DNA from: Megaleporinus macrocephalus
Taxonomy: Eukaryota; Chordata; Actinopteri; Characiformes; Anostomidae
Assembly: GCA_021613375.1 (NCBI GenBank)
Contig: CM038726.1
Location: forward strand, 10,300,253 to 10,364,252
Direction: 5' to 3'
DNA: 64,000 nt
Below the pieces are notes generated by a model. It was not told the DNA's origin. It saw only the letters and a list, made by a program, of their open reading frames with translations, and searched no databases. Below are positions 36,056-48,364 of this stretch, piece by piece. The position numbers and the translations under genes are program-made. How positions within the stretch are numbered: the first letter of the stretch is position 1; each line of letters opens with the position of its first letter.

Positions 36056-36152
36056 ATGACCACAGGTGGAGCACTGCCATGGATCTGTTTGTTCATGTTC
36101 GTTTTGCTGACTGAGCACACTTCGCACTCGACTGATGTAGACAGCTTGTCAG
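36056..36152 (+). CDS. il13ra2: il13ra2 coding exon 1 (signal peptide)
   Basis: The start ATG opens MTTGGALPWICLFMFVLLTE, a hydrophobic signal sequence. The donor is TCAG|GTGAGC. The exon ends in phase 1. Confidence 0.9.
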
Positions 36153-39100
36153 GTGAGCCTCGTGGATGGCCGCGGTTCTGATTTTTTCCTAAAGGTTTTC
36201 CTAAACGTTACAGAATCATGTACATTAATCCATGTCCACAAGATTATCAACCCTCACGTCCCCAAGATTTTAAAATCATTTCATTCCTTTTCTTTTGTTT
36301 TTCCAGCGGACCCTCCAGCCAACATAAAGGTCACAGACCCAGGTCACCTGGGTTACCTGACCATTGAGTGGAGCAGACCTAGCAGCCTACAGAACCTCAC
36401 TGACTGTACTGTCCGCTACCAGCTCCGCTTCTACAACACATACACAGAGAGATGGAGGGTATGTATTTACACTGCATACTCCCACAAATATACCCACTAA
36501 TCTCAATTTCCAGGCTCAGAGTCCTAAAATGTCCCTGTCTGTAATAAGAGGGGGGTCTCTCTTTTTTTTGGAACCACATGCAACATCATATAGAAGAATA
36601 CCTTTGAAGAACCATTTTAGTTTAGCAATGTGGACATGGAAGGGTCTTTGTTCTTGTGACTGGGGTAGGGGTGAGGGAGGAATAAAGACGTTATGAAGGT
36701 CTTAGATGGAATTTGTCTTTGGAAAAGGTTTGGGAAGCCCATTCCTAAAGTCTTTAGCTCACAGATGTACAAATTGCTGAGTACAAGCTGGTGCTTGTCT
36801 CCAGCACCATCTATTGATTGTATCTTGCTTTTAACTCTGGGTGGATGGTATACTGCTTTACTTCCAGATGTGCGAGGACGTTTGTCACGTTTTTTTTTTG
36901 TACACAAACCTACAATAAGAAATGTAAAATAAAAAGAGAGCCGTTTATTCTCTAGGCAGGTGCAGAGAAGTGAGGTTAGTGTCTTCATTTGGGTTGGTGC
37001 CCATATCACTTTCTCGAACATCGGACTCCTTTGAACAGAAGCCCTGGGAACCAGTGGCCTGAGGCGCTCCTTCTGAAGTTGTTAGATAAGATCGCTCATT
37101 CAACAAGGCTCATGTCAGACAGTTTTATGCTTACTTGGGTATTTGCTTTAACTATATATCCCGCATTCAGAATTTATTCAGCTGTAAGAAATACAAGTAA
37201 AGCCTTATCTGCTTCACTGCCGTGGAGTCTGAACTGACCTTGGTTTCACGGAGCACTGAATCAAAAGACTTGTTATTGTTGTTGGCTGCTTATTCACTCC
37301 AGTGTCCTTGAGTGCGGGTGTTGAACCACACGTGCTGTTGCCCCGTTCGTGAGGCGGCGAGTTTAGCCTGGGTCGGTGTTTGGTGTGTCCTTCTTGTCTG
37401 AGTCTTTCCAGCTGTGGAGAACGAGTTTTCCAAATTGTCTCACATTCATAACCAGCACAGTTAAGCTTAAGTGGGTAAAATTGTCCTTTAAACTGTAGAT
37501 TGTTGGATCAGGCCAAGCATACGATGCTATATGCTCACAACAGCTAAAGGCACTATCAATGTAGCAATGCTGATTACTTAGTGTGTAGTGTTGCTCTGAT
37601 GCTGTAAGAACTTTTACAGATACATTATATAAAGGTTCTATAAACCTTCACTAGGGTCCTCACATCTCTTTTATAAAAAAAAGTTCTCCAAAGAAAGGTT
37701 TAGGGAACCAAAAGTGGTTCTTCTAAGAACCAGATTTTGGTGTGGTTGGAACTTTGGACACACCAGAATGAATGCATGCTGTTTTTCAGATATTTCAGTC
37801 TAAAGGCTCGAGTTTGAATGCCTGAGATTTGAAAATAAAATTGTTTTTTGGCAACAACGTCTTGCAAGCATATCATCACCGCTCTCCAAAGAAAAAACAT
37901 GTATGTCTATTTTTTTCCATGTTTTCATGTTTCTATATCATTAGAACCCAAGATTGATGATGATTGGACCAATAGAAATGCTAGTCCATTGGAATTAAAC
38001 CTCTTTACACTGACGTACATTGAAAGTAATGGTTTTTTGGCCTCTCCTGTAAAGCTACAATTTGGAGATACTTTTTTCCTTTTTCTTTGGACAGCGATGA
38101 TATACTGATTTCCTTCTATTCAATTGAAAAAAGTATCTTTGCTGGCACCTCGTAAAGCTGCTGGGGAGCCTGCCAAAAGTGTATAATGCTGCACCAATGC
38201 AAAGAGGGGCTACTTACAAGGATTTGATTGCTTCATCACATTTGTGGTTACTAATGTTTAAAAAGCCACATGTGTCATTTCCTAGTTTAAATGTCTTCAG
38301 AAATGTGGGACATAGTAAAAGAGCAGGTACTAGCAGGTACGTCACTGTATCTTTCAAAAAATGGGATTCTTTGCTGACTCAGTTTAGGACCAGATTCGTC
38401 TCAAAGCTCATTGCACATGTGCACCGTTTAAATAAGCCCGTGATTGTTCTCAGTCTTACTCACCGCATGCCTGAAGCTTTAGAAGAGTTCTGTGGAAGAT
38501 TTTAAAGTTTGGTTGCACTGAGCCACTAGGCATGGAGCCAAGGTAACAGGATGTGAGAAAATAAACCTGGGTAGACTACAAAAAGTGAGTGAGTGAGGTA
38601 ATCTTTAAATACTAAACATGGGTTGAGCCCCTGAGGACCAAGATATGAATTGAAATGGAAATAAAGTACTCTGTTAACTCAGTTCCACCATAAAGCAAAC
38701 TTTCTGATCATTAAATATAATGAAGGCAAGTAGTGGAAGCCTTTGATTATGACACCTATAATCATGACACACTCTAGTTTTAAATACTGTATGACCTACT
38801 TTCAACTATGAAAATGACAACAGGACGTCACAAAGCTAAAGTAAGTAGTAGAAGTGCCAACTTTACATTTTTTTCCAAGCTATTTTAAAGCATTTCTATT
38901 GGTCCATTCATTTTCACACCATGTAAACAGCAGAAAGTTCTCCAAACAAGTGTGGGAACTGGTGCAGTGGATGAATTGGAAGTAATAAATATTCAGTTTA
39001 CTTTCTTTTCTGTGACAACCACCCGTCATTTGTGGCTTTTACTTTTCTCTTACCACCTCGGCGGGACACTGACGACTTTCGCCTGTGTGTCTCTTAGAGC

Positions 39101-42100
39101 GTCCGGACACTCAGACTGTCCTATGAGGCCCAGTTTGACCTGGAGAAACCCATCGAGTTGAGAATGCTCACTTTGGTGAAGGGGGCATGCACTAACGACA
39201 CGGAGATCCAGGGAGAGGAGGTGGAGTTTGTGCACATACCTGAGCACACAGGTATGTGACAAAGTGATATATATTTTCAAACAAGGTCTGTCATGTGCTC
39301 CAAATGTTTGGAGACATCCTTTCAGAATGTAGTAATGCTTGGAAGCTTTTAAATGAGTGAAAGGAAAAAAACTCTTTAAACAGGTTATTTAGATGGGGCA
39401 TTCTCAGTCATTTATGTTAAGACATCTGGAAAGCTCACAGCCCCCAAAGACTGATCACCAGTTAGTGGTACCGAAGTAGTTTCTGGAGCAACATTTCTGT
39501 TTTAAAAGCTGATGTACTTTGTAGGTGGGAGTTCACTTATTCCACTTATTGCTGGTAAATGGAGAGATAACTTTACTGCTGCAGCAGTCTTCAAATCATC
39601 ATCACAGTGGAAAGAGTCAATGAGTCCAATGATAGAATGACCTGGCCAACCAGATTCCTTACCTTAGTTTGGCTGCTGTTATCTGGGCTCAATTTTGTGC
39701 TGGCTGAAGACACAATTAATATTTTCCCCTTTGTTCAACCACTAACATAGGAGTTACACTCATGGGTACTGCATTTACTAGCCTATATACTCCAGTATTC
39801 CCAGTGGTTGTATGATATATATTCTTGTTTCCATAAAAGTTGGGATACTATGTAGAGTAAAAAAAAAAAAAAAAATGCAAATGAATAATTAATGTAAGTA
39901 ACGGGGTTGTATTTCTGCAGTTCATGCCTAAAGAAGGTTTTATGCAGACAGTATTTACAGAGTTAATTCAATTCATGTTTTTTTTTGGGTTTGTATTCAA
40001 AAGTCTCTTGTTACTTAATTCCCACTCATGCACATTTGTTGCTCAGTTAGATGCTGGAAGGCAGTTTAGTTACATCCCTAATTTGAAATAAATTATCCTT
40101 CAACCGTTATCGTTCAGTCCAAAGCTTTTGGAGAACGATTGGACCCATCTGCACTGAACTTTTGGGTCTGAGCAGTTATGTAGAGCCAAAGAAGAAGTTA
40201 GGAAACTGCTATTAATATTTAGGCTCAGTGCTGGGGATGTCAGACCCTGCTAAAACAATGGCCTGGAAAAAAATAACTATGAGGTCATAAATTGGTAGTC
40301 ATGTTAGGGTTTACATCTCAAACTGAAACTATGCACCAAAATATTTACATTTACAATTTATTATAAACACCCTTTAAACAGCCACTTGCCACCCACGGTT
40401 TTAAAGAGTGGTCATCACTTTAGGGTTTAGTTGGCAATTTAGACTTGAGCACTAACTGAGATATAATGCAAATAGTCATTCCCACAGTTTTTTTTGTGTG
40501 GTCCAGATGGTTTGAACCTTGTTGGCATAAGTCACTGTAAAACTCCTGCAGTTTGCGTTGTGGGCATGTGACTTTGAAAAGGTTTATGTTTCGTGACATT
40601 TATTGAAAAGAAGTGAAACATCTGGCCCACAGGTTTCTGTCTGTAGCTACTTCCCTGGAACTACAACAGAAATACCGCCCCCCCCTTGGCAGAGCAGTCT
40701 GATCCACAGAAAGAGCCGCGCTTTGATTAGATCATATCATTTGGTGTGGTTGAGTGGATAGAACTGCACGGCGCTTTTGCGGATTCATCACTTATACGGT
40801 GGGCAAAAGCATCGTAAAACGGAGGCAGCAGTTTTCCTCTTTCCAGGGAAAGATCATTGAGGAAGTTCTCTCATTCAAAAAGCGTCCCCCAGTGGGAGCG
40901 GACAAAAGACTTTGAGAGAATAATGAAACAGATTTGCTGTAATCACTGTTTACTTTGGAAGAGTAGCTCACAGCAGGCCAAGCACACGCTTAACATGGGC
41001 CGAATAGAAGCCCTGTATCTGGGATCACGCTTCAGTTCCACGCTCTTAAAGCTACTTCATTTCCAGAGGGCTGAATAAAAGGCCAAGGCTTTAAGCTCTA
41101 CAGTGGCTCGTCAGTAACTTAAGAACAACTGCGCTGTAGTCCATGGAGTTGGTGAATAATACGCCTCAGGATGTAATAAACCTGGCGTTTTAAAGGTGTT
41201 TGTCTTTTACAGGTGTGGCTGGCTCAAGAATAAAGGACTTTCATTGTGTTTACTTCAACAAGGAGTTCATGGATTGCACATGGCAGCCGGGGTCTGTTAA
41301 CCCACCAGAGTCAAAGCACTACCTCTATTACTGGTAAAGCTCTACTGTTGCTGTTTATATTGCGTAAAGATTTTATTATGAATGGACCAACAGAAATGTC
41401 CCAACATAGCTTTGGTTCCATTGACTTAACTCTTGGAACTACATGTTTTTCTTTGGACAGTGATGATATATATAATTATGTATGTTTAGATTAGTTTAGA
41501 GTATTATTATTATGTTTAGACAACTGGGTATATTTAATACACATGGAACCTAATACTGTATTTTGATAGCTGTATCGAAAGGATTGGTGAAATTACATGT
41601 TTTATTACATTTCTAAGTAAAAATAGATTGTCTACAGAGGATTGTCTGAATATTTCATGATGAATGCACCAATAAAAAGGCTCCTAAATAACATAGACAA
41701 TATTCTGGTTCCATTGACTTACATTGACTTGCTCCTGTAAAGTTGCCATTTTGGAGACATATGTTTTTCTTAGGACTGCGATGATATATATAATTAATAT
41801 GGATATATTTGTTTAGTATGTGGATTATGCTAACCTGCCTTGTTTTTCTAGGCACAGGGAAATGCTAGAAATGGCAGAATGTCCAGAGTACATCCCCAGA
41901 GGATGCCGATTCCCTCAGGAGTCTCTGTTGGAGTTTTCAGAGTTTAACATGTGTGTCAACGGCTCCTCAGCAGCAGGAGAGCTGAAGCCTGCCTTCTTCT
42001 CCTTAGAGGTTCAAAACCAGGGTAACTACACTTCAGCTCTTCATGTAGGCATGATGACCATGCTGCCACGTGATGTTCTCCTCACATGCACCAACTGAAC

Positions 42101-45100
42101 GAACTCAATGCCCCTGGTTTTTATTCTCGCCTTCAACTACAGAGGCAGTTTTACCTAAATGCAAGTTTTGGCTTGTCCGCTACTCCTACAAATTATCTAT
42201 ATTTTCAGTGTTTTGGTCTGGCTGTCATGAGGCATTACCTGAAATGCGGGTATACAAATGAAAGCTGTGTAATAACAGCAAAAGTTGACTTTATTAAGAC
42301 CAGGGGAGTCAAAGAACAACAAACGGAATGAAAGCCTAGAGGAAAAGGCAAAAAATAAACAAACAAAAGCAGCTTAAGTAAACGAACACTCTGTCGAGAA
42401 TAAACGTATATATTTTTTGTCAATCTTTTTTTGGCAGCTGATGTTGACATAGTGGGAAAATAAATGATCATGATGAATGGATCAATAAAACTGCTTATAA
42501 ATAGCTGGGTAAAACCTTTCCATTGACTTACATTTAAAGAAAAAAAAAAACAAACCCAAAACAGTACAATGTGCAGAATTGTGTAGGTAGTGTGTTAACT
42601 TATGTAGCTTATAAAACCTAATACCAAAACCTGTACTCATGATTGAAAGCATTTTGACAACAAGAGGTTCTAATGGGGCAAAACAAATATGACGTCATTA
42701 CATAATTAACTGTTATTATCTCTTTGTAGAGCATTTGCAACCTTAAGTTAATATAAATAGTTATTTGATTGGTCAGATTCTATTCACTTTTATGTTTAAG
42801 ATATAACTTATTAAATTATTATATGTAAAAAAGATCAGTATCACTCCATTAGTTATATAGTCTAAACTAATCAACAGCAGCACCTCGAGATCTAATCTAA
42901 TGTCTGAAACTCATGGCTTTCTCTCTCTTTCTCTACCCCATCTCCCTCTCTCTTTCTCTCTCTCTCTCTCTTTCTCTCGCATTCCAGTAAAGCCTGCAAC
43001 AGTGTCACACCTTCAGGTACTGGTTGAGAACAAACTGGTCCAGGTGCAGTGGTCGGCGCCTGCGGGACACGTGCCAGAGCAGTGTCTGGAATACGAGCTT
43101 GAAGGGACCAAACTGACCATGGACGGCAGCCAGTGGCAGGTAGGAACACACACAACAACGATAAAATCTCAGAACACTAAATCTTTTCTCGTCATCAAAC
43201 TAAGTCTTTATTTATGAAGGTCCTGAACCTCTTCTCAGCACATCTCAGCAGAACAGGGCAAGTTTCAGAACGGCCCCAAATCTTTAAAGTGTGTCATTAA
43301 AGCATCACATGATGAGCTCATAAGTTCGTAAATCTTTGAGATGCTTGTCGTACCAAGTTGGTATGCTTTTAACAAACAAAACCTTGCTTCAGTAATTCAT
43401 CCTCGCTCCCCACGCTATCATTTTGCATCAGTGGTCTGCAAGTACATGCATGCAGACTTGCTTAATCTTTTTTTATTTTTTTATCGAAATGCTTCTTTGT
43501 AATATTATCCAAACAGTGTCATCTTAATATATATGTGTAAAAATATTTGAAAATTTAGTTGATTTGTTGATTTGATGAAGAAAACTTACTGCTTTTCATT
43601 CCTATTTATTTTTTTTGCACCATTTTTATAGGTCACAAACTTTTTCAGCTAGAACCATGAAACTTTGTGTAGATCATAAGGCCTTTATGGAAGTAGTGCT
43701 GTGGTGCAATGAATTAGTGTGTTGGCTGCCTAGCTCTATGTTTAAGGCCTTTCAAAATTGTAAGTTCAAGGCCCCCCAAATCAGTTGTCAATGTACACTG
43801 TGTTGACGTTGAGTGATGGAAGTGGAAATTATGTTTTTTGGAGTTTTCAATGGAAACACCTGCGACTCATTCCAAGCCAAAATACATAAGCAGTTTAAAA
43901 AAACAAAACCCAGTTGAGAACCACATCCCTAGGATATTTGAAAATGTTGAGACACGCCTCTAAGGCCTGGTTTCTGGGTAATATTTTATTTTCGTTTCAG
44001 CACTAACTGCCCTGGTCTGTCACATCCCACTCTTAGTTAGGTTCTCAGGTGTTTACCTCCGCTTTCTTGGCAGCCACTTTCAAAAGATTTTGGCAGTAAT
44101 CCCAAGTCACGTTGACTTTATTTCAGGAAAGCAATATTACAGAGTTTATTGCCTCAAGGCCAAAGCACACTGAAAACTTGTAACCTCATTGTCTCCCAGT
44201 GTGAAAAAAGCATGTTAGGAGCAATGCACTGAATGTGCTGCTATCGTGAAGTAGGTCTTGGCAGAACTTGTCTTAGTACATATACCCTTCGCCGCAGGCC
44301 GATCCATCAGTGAAAGTATGTCACAGCAGGCAGTGCTGTTAAATGGTATGAGGATGAACGGGTATTTGCACGCTGTGGATTTGCTTTTGTGCTCACATGT
44401 TCTAATGGAACTGAAACAGCTCACTTTTGATTTACCATCAAGGTGGAATGCAAATGGAAAATCTATACCATGTGGAAAGTATCCTACATAGTTAAACGTC
44501 TGATTAAAAAATACATATTTTTTTAATTACTTTTATGCTGTGTTTGAAATGTGCCGTGTAAGCCTGATTTTCATCATTGGCCGTTCAGATTTTCTTACTG
44601 CCATACTGAGTCTACTGAGTAGATGTATGTGAGATGTATGTGATGTATGTATCACAAAAAACACAACATGGGTTTCAAATGCAGGTTCATTTGCAGCTTA
44701 GTGCCCATATATGGACGGTAGAGACAGTGCTGACCTACTACTAATCTCTTTTATTCATTTTAATGCTATGAGTTGGCAGTACTGGTCCTTTCACAAAGAC
44801 GATTTAGTTTCAAGTTTCAAGTTTATTTGTCATTTGCACATCATGTCAGGACATAACATGCATTGAAATGCTTGGGGTGAGGCTTAGATATAACTCTAGA
44901 GCAGGGCAGCATTATATATGTAAAACAGTGCAAACATACAATAAATAGACAATATTAAAGTAAAAATAAGCTAGAAAATGTATATATAGTTATAACTGAA
45001 ATATATAAAGGACTATACAAAACATACACAAGATATATACATAGTATATACAGGAGGACATCTGTAAAAACTTTTGTATAGGCAGGTTATCTAAGAAGAT

Positions 45101-46834
45101 ATATCTATTTAAAGTGACTTAGTGATATTGTCCAAAGCAGCGATATCAGAATAAATAATATAATAGTATAACATAATGTAATATAGCAGTGGCAGAGTGA
45201 ACGGTATTGGGGTCTCTCAGCCTCACAGTTTGCTCAGAAGCCTGACAGCCTGTGGGTAGAAGCTGTTCAATAGTCGGGTTGTTCTGGCCTGGATGCTGTG
45301 GAATCTCCCGCCTGATGGCAGTATGGTGAACAGGCCGTGTGCTGGGTGACCGCTGTCTAACCTGATCTTCAGAATTTTCTTCAGGCAGCGGAAATGATAA
45401 ATGTCCTGTAAGGCTGGCAGTTAGCATAGTTATAGTGTAGGTATTTTACAGAGACATGAATTTTAAAAAGTATGTAATAATATTTAGAATTTGAAAGGAC
45501 CCTCTAAAAAGAGATACACTCAAATAAAGTGCAAATGTAATATTTATAATACATGTAATATTACTTAAAACAATGTAATACTTGATAATTAGGTGCAATT
45601 ATGTATATAGTGAAAATAAAGCCACTAAAGTAAGTCTAAATGCATGTTTCAGTCATGAGGTCACTTTTTAAACTAACGCACTAACACACCTGATTCATCA
45701 TCGTCAGGTGACATCACAGTGTTCTAGTCTTCAGAAAGATATGAGGAAATCCTGTCCTGGTGTGCAAACAAACATAAAAAAAGAAACAACATCTTGAAGG
45801 CTTTGGGACTTATCGATGCCCTTACCTCTGAATAGACATTGAATAGTGAAGAATTCCCTCCTAATGGTCATTTAGTGTGAAACTGTTGCTGATGATACAG
45901 TTATATTCACATGAAGATTGTCGATATGATTGTTGGATCAAAAATCCTCCATCTGCTCCTGTTTCTTTCAGTGGATGAATGTAACCGAGGACACCACCAT
46001 TAACTTCCTTTGGAATGGTATGAATCAGAAGAACTGCTTCCGGATCAGATCCAAAGTGAATGGCTACTGCGCAGATGAAGGGTTCTGGAGCGAATGGAGC
46101 CAATCAGTGTGCTTTCCAGGTAAATCCTATTTATGATACCCTACTGACACAGATCGTTGGTCAAATTTGGTGGTTTGATTACAGATATTTTGGAAACCAA
46201 ATGTCTCAAATTTGATTAGATTTGGTTATTTACATTTTTAAAAGTGCACAAATTTGATGTGAGGAACCGTATCCACAGCAGTGCTTCTCAGCGCATTCGT
46301 GCCAAAATTCTATAATTCCAATGCAATTTCAAATATGAGCTCATGCTTTCTTAAATATCATCATGAGCAAGCGTAATTTGTTCTGAACATTCAGAATCCT
46401 GTGGAGGAGTCACAACCTTTATAAGAACTTAACCAGCCCATGAACACGATTCATCATCCTGTTTTTACAGAGACTACAGTGGAAGACGAGTCATGGAATG
46501 CTTTAGCGCTGGCCAGCATACTGATCTTCATCACAGTTGTCGCAGTCCTCATCTTTGGCCTGATGTTATGGATGTTCAGGAAAATGTAAGTTTATGACTG
46601 AAAACTGGTTTGATTGATTGGTTAGTGTGAGTTCCCTGTTCAGACAAAACCCAATTCTACTCATCAGTTATCAGTTTGTTTAACTGGTACAATAGAATGG
46701 AAAAGTAAGTATACCATTCAAGAGTTTGACGTTTAGATATTACAGTGTTGGTGAAGTGGTGGAGTCATAATATCTCCAGCGCAAACATTTGATTTACTTT
46801 CCAAAACCACCAGAAATTCTAATACTGGTGATTA

Positions 46835-46901
<67 letters not shown>

Positions 46902-47577
46902 AATGGGTAGTATTTTGCCTTACAATGACATACATGTACCTCTTTACCAACTATATTTAAAAATATTTTAGGCCACAATCTTCTCAATGCCTCAAATATT
47001 AGCTAGCTTATTCATAACCATTCAGGGTCATCGCTTTCTATAAGAGAGTTTTTAGAGGCATTAAACTCTTTAGACGTCTGTTTCCCATCACCACCACTGA
47101 ACCAATCTGACTTAAAGTGACTTCTTTTGGGGGTTGTTCGGTTAAAGATGTGTTTCATATCCAAATCTGGAATCCATTTTCACTTACCTACAGTTCCTTA
47201 GGAGAAATAGTGTTACATTATTATTTAAAAAAGAGACTAGAGATACATCTAGTGGTAGGAAATGTAAGCCAGCAACTTGAAGGTGGTGAGATTAATATCC
47301 CAGGATTGAATGGGTATTCATGATGATGCTTTTGGGCAAGGTCCTTGCAGGATATCTAGTGTTATGTAAAAATATCATTTCAGTCTGTCATTGCAATTAG
47401 TTGTTGGACACTTACCTGGTTAACTGGCTGCAGGACGAGTTCCTTCTTCCAAACCAACCACTCCAACCACTCTCCCTGTCTTTCTCCAGATGGAAGAACC
47501 GAAAGGAACCGAAGCAGGCTTTCACTCTGTACCAGGAGAAAGTCCATAAGGCCTTCCTGAGTCCTGTGCTGCACTGA
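36056..47577 (+). CDS. il13ra2: Interleukin-13 receptor alpha 2 (nine coding exons)
   Basis: join(36056-36152, 36307-36458, 39098-39251, 41213-41333, 41852-42021, 42988-43139, 45972-46119, 46471-46585, 47490-47577), 1197 bases and 398 residues. It is a cell-surface receptor that binds IL-13 (and in fish probably IL-4/13-like ligands). In mammals it acts largely as a decoy. All borders are GT/AG and phases agree across every junction. Residues 1-26 are a likely signal peptide. A fibronectin-like N-terminal module follows, then the cytokine-receptor module with paired cysteines (C146, C156, C185, C193, C209) and WSEWS at 321-325. N-glycosylation sequons start at N62, N116, N211 and N285. The transmembrane helix is about 342-367. 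The tail is about 31 residues with no Box1 proline motif, unlike IL13RA1, which supports the alpha 2 call. Human IL13RA2 has 380 residues. Confidence 0.95.
36307..36458 (+). CDS. il13ra2: il13ra2 coding exon 2
   Basis: Acceptor TTTTTCCAG and donor GTATGT. It encodes ADPPANIKVTDPGHLGYLTI and continues to YNTYTERWR, the first half of the N-terminal fibronectin-type module. Confidence 0.93.
37860..38105. repeat. Dispersed intron repeat, copy 2
   Basis: In il13ra2 intron 2. It has GATGATTGGACCAATAGAAA, ACATTGAAAGTAATGG, GGCCTCTCCTGTAAAGC and TTCTTTGGACAGCGATGATA, the fullest match to copy 1. Confidence 0.7.
39098..39251 (+). CDS. il13ra2: il13ra2 coding exon 3
   Basis: Acceptor TGTCTCTTAG and donor GTATGT. 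It encodes SVRTLRLSYEAQFDLEKPIE, then the stretch with CTNDTE and EFVHIPEHT. It completes the N-terminal module. Confidence 0.93.
39252..41212. other. il13ra2 intron 3, no clear feature
   Basis: No exon or named repeat is seen. There are an A-run at 39859-39875 and a short C-run near 40678. Confidence 0.5.
41213..41333 (+). CDS. il13ra2: il13ra2 coding exon 4
   Basis: Acceptor CTTTTACAG and donor GTAAAG. It encodes SRIKDFHCVYFNKEFMDCTW, QPGS and HYLYY. The C-x9-C-x-W pattern is the first cysteine pair of the class I cytokine receptor module. Confidence 0.95.
41345..41785. repeat. Dispersed intron repeat, copies 3 and 4
   Basis: Two copies in il13ra2 intron 4 (41345-41480 and 41640-41785). 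Both hold ATGAATGGACCAA or ATGAATGCACCAA, GGTTCCATTGACTTA and a TTTTTCTT(T)GGAC end. Confidence 0.7.
41852..42021 (+). CDS. il13ra2: il13ra2 coding exon 5
   Basis: Acceptor TTTTTCTAG and donor GTAACT. It encodes HREMLEMAECPEYIPRGCRF, then FNMCVNGSSAAGELKPAFFS. It carries C185, C193, C209 and an N-glycosylation sequon. Confidence 0.95.
42465..42545. repeat. Dispersed intron repeat, copy 5 (partial)
   Basis: It has ATGATGAATGGATCAATAAA and CCATTGACTTACATT in il13ra2 intron 5, then stops in an A-run. Confidence 0.6.
42918..42987 (+). promoter_or_regulatory. Very long CT-rich polypyrimidine tract before exon 6
   Basis: About 60 bases of C/T, mostly CTCTCT and CTTTCTCT, lead directly into the ATTCCAG acceptor. 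It is both a microsatellite and the splice-site tract. Confidence 0.8.
42988..43139 (+). CDS. il13ra2: il13ra2 coding exon 6
   Basis: Acceptor GCATTCCAG and donor GTAGGA. It encodes KPATVSHLQVLVENKLVQVQ then WSAPAGHVPEQCLEYEL, the start of the membrane-proximal fibronectin module. Confidence 0.95.
43675..43810. repeat. Possible tRNA-derived SINE remnant
   Basis: GTGCTGTGGTGCAATGAATT, then GTGTTGGCTGCCTAGCTC and TAAGTTCAAGGCCCC are spaced like the A and B boxes of a tRNA-type SINE head. It is decayed. Confidence 0.35.
44815..45430 (-). mobile_element. LINE 3' fragment with protein C-terminus
   Basis: On the minus strand a frame ending at TGA 45225-45223 reads YHFRCLKKILKIRLDSG, then LPSGGRFHSIQARTTRLLNS and FYPQAVRLLSKL. 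This is the typical C-terminus of a fish LINE polyprotein of the L2-like type. The 3' UTR then runs to TTATTTGTCA near 44825. About 65 residues remain, so it is a 5'-truncated insertion in il13ra2 intron 6. Confidence 0.8.
45972..46119 (+). CDS. il13ra2: il13ra2 coding exon 7 (WSxWS)
   Basis: Acceptor GTTTCTTTCAG and donor GTAAAT. It encodes WMNVTEDTTINFLWNGMNQK, CFRIRSKVNGYC and the signature WSEWS. Confidence 0.97.
46471..46585 (+). CDS. il13ra2: il13ra2 coding exon 8 (transmembrane)
   Basis: Acceptor GTTTTTACAG and donor GTAAGT. It encodes ALALASILIFITVVAVLIFG then LMLWMF, the membrane helix, followed by RK. Confidence 0.95.
46839..46899. repeat. (TA)n microsatellite
   Basis: A TA run of about 60 bases in the last intron of il13ra2. 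Confidence 0.95.
47490..47577 (+). CDS. il13ra2: il13ra2 last coding exon (short tail)
   Basis: Acceptor TTTCTCCAG. It encodes WKNRKEPKQAFTLYQEKVHK then AFLSPVLH and TGA. The tail has one tyrosine and no PxP-type Box1. Confidence 0.93.
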
Positions 47578-48284
47578 GCGTCTTCCAGACCAACTGTTGG
47601 TGGTCACAGGTGCAGAAGATGTAAGAGTCCTGTGGGACCCCAAACTGTCCCTCAGCTCCCAGCCAGGCAGTTTACAACACTGAAAGGTTTACGTCTGGAG
47701 AGTAGTCTGCTTCAGATGCACATATAGCGATGCAGCTCTGAAAGATAGCAGACAGAGATTCCAGGACCAAATCCAGCACTATTTCACAGAGATCGTAGGA
47801 GACACTCTGTTTATACTAAAATGTCTTTGGCAGCATAGCAGCACCAGTATTTCCTTATTTCCATCCTGAATGTACATTGCGATGTTTACTTACCGACCTT
47901 TTTTGTTAAATACTGTACTATTCTTAAAGTTACTCACTGAATGCCAGAAATCTTGCCACCCTTACAACACAACTCCTCAAAACAGTTGGGGGTTGTTGGA
48001 TGTCACTATATTGAACATGTATTGCACTCATTTTAGAGACTAAAATGCAAGTTGTTGACAAATGTATGTTCATTTGTGTATTTAGCCTTATATGTATCAC
48101 CTAGCTCTTTGAGTCCCTTTCGTTTCAGAATAACTGTGTTCTTCATACACTGAGACGTGTGGTATGGTTCATGTTGTTTTCAGGCATAGCATTGTGTTTA
48201 CATGCACATGATGCAACCAGATTTTTTCACTGTACTACGAAGGCCTATGTTTAAGGTCGCATTATATGAACATTTCAGAATAAA
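47578..48284 (+). other. il13ra2: il13ra2 3' UTR with poly(A) signal
   Basis: AATAAA at 48279-48284 is the first clear polyadenylation signal after the stop. It gives a 3' UTR of roughly 0.7 kb. Confidence 0.6.
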
Positions 48285-48364
48285 ATGATTGTGCTTACAT
48301 TCATTGGCATTGGCCTTTCCTAAGTATGCATGTTGGTTTCTTTATGTTGTGAACACTTTAGAAT

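Noticed and set aside
36617..37021. 134-codon minus-strand frame inside il13ra2 intron 2
   Set aside because: Low-complexity composition, no motif, antisense to an intron. It is most likely chance.
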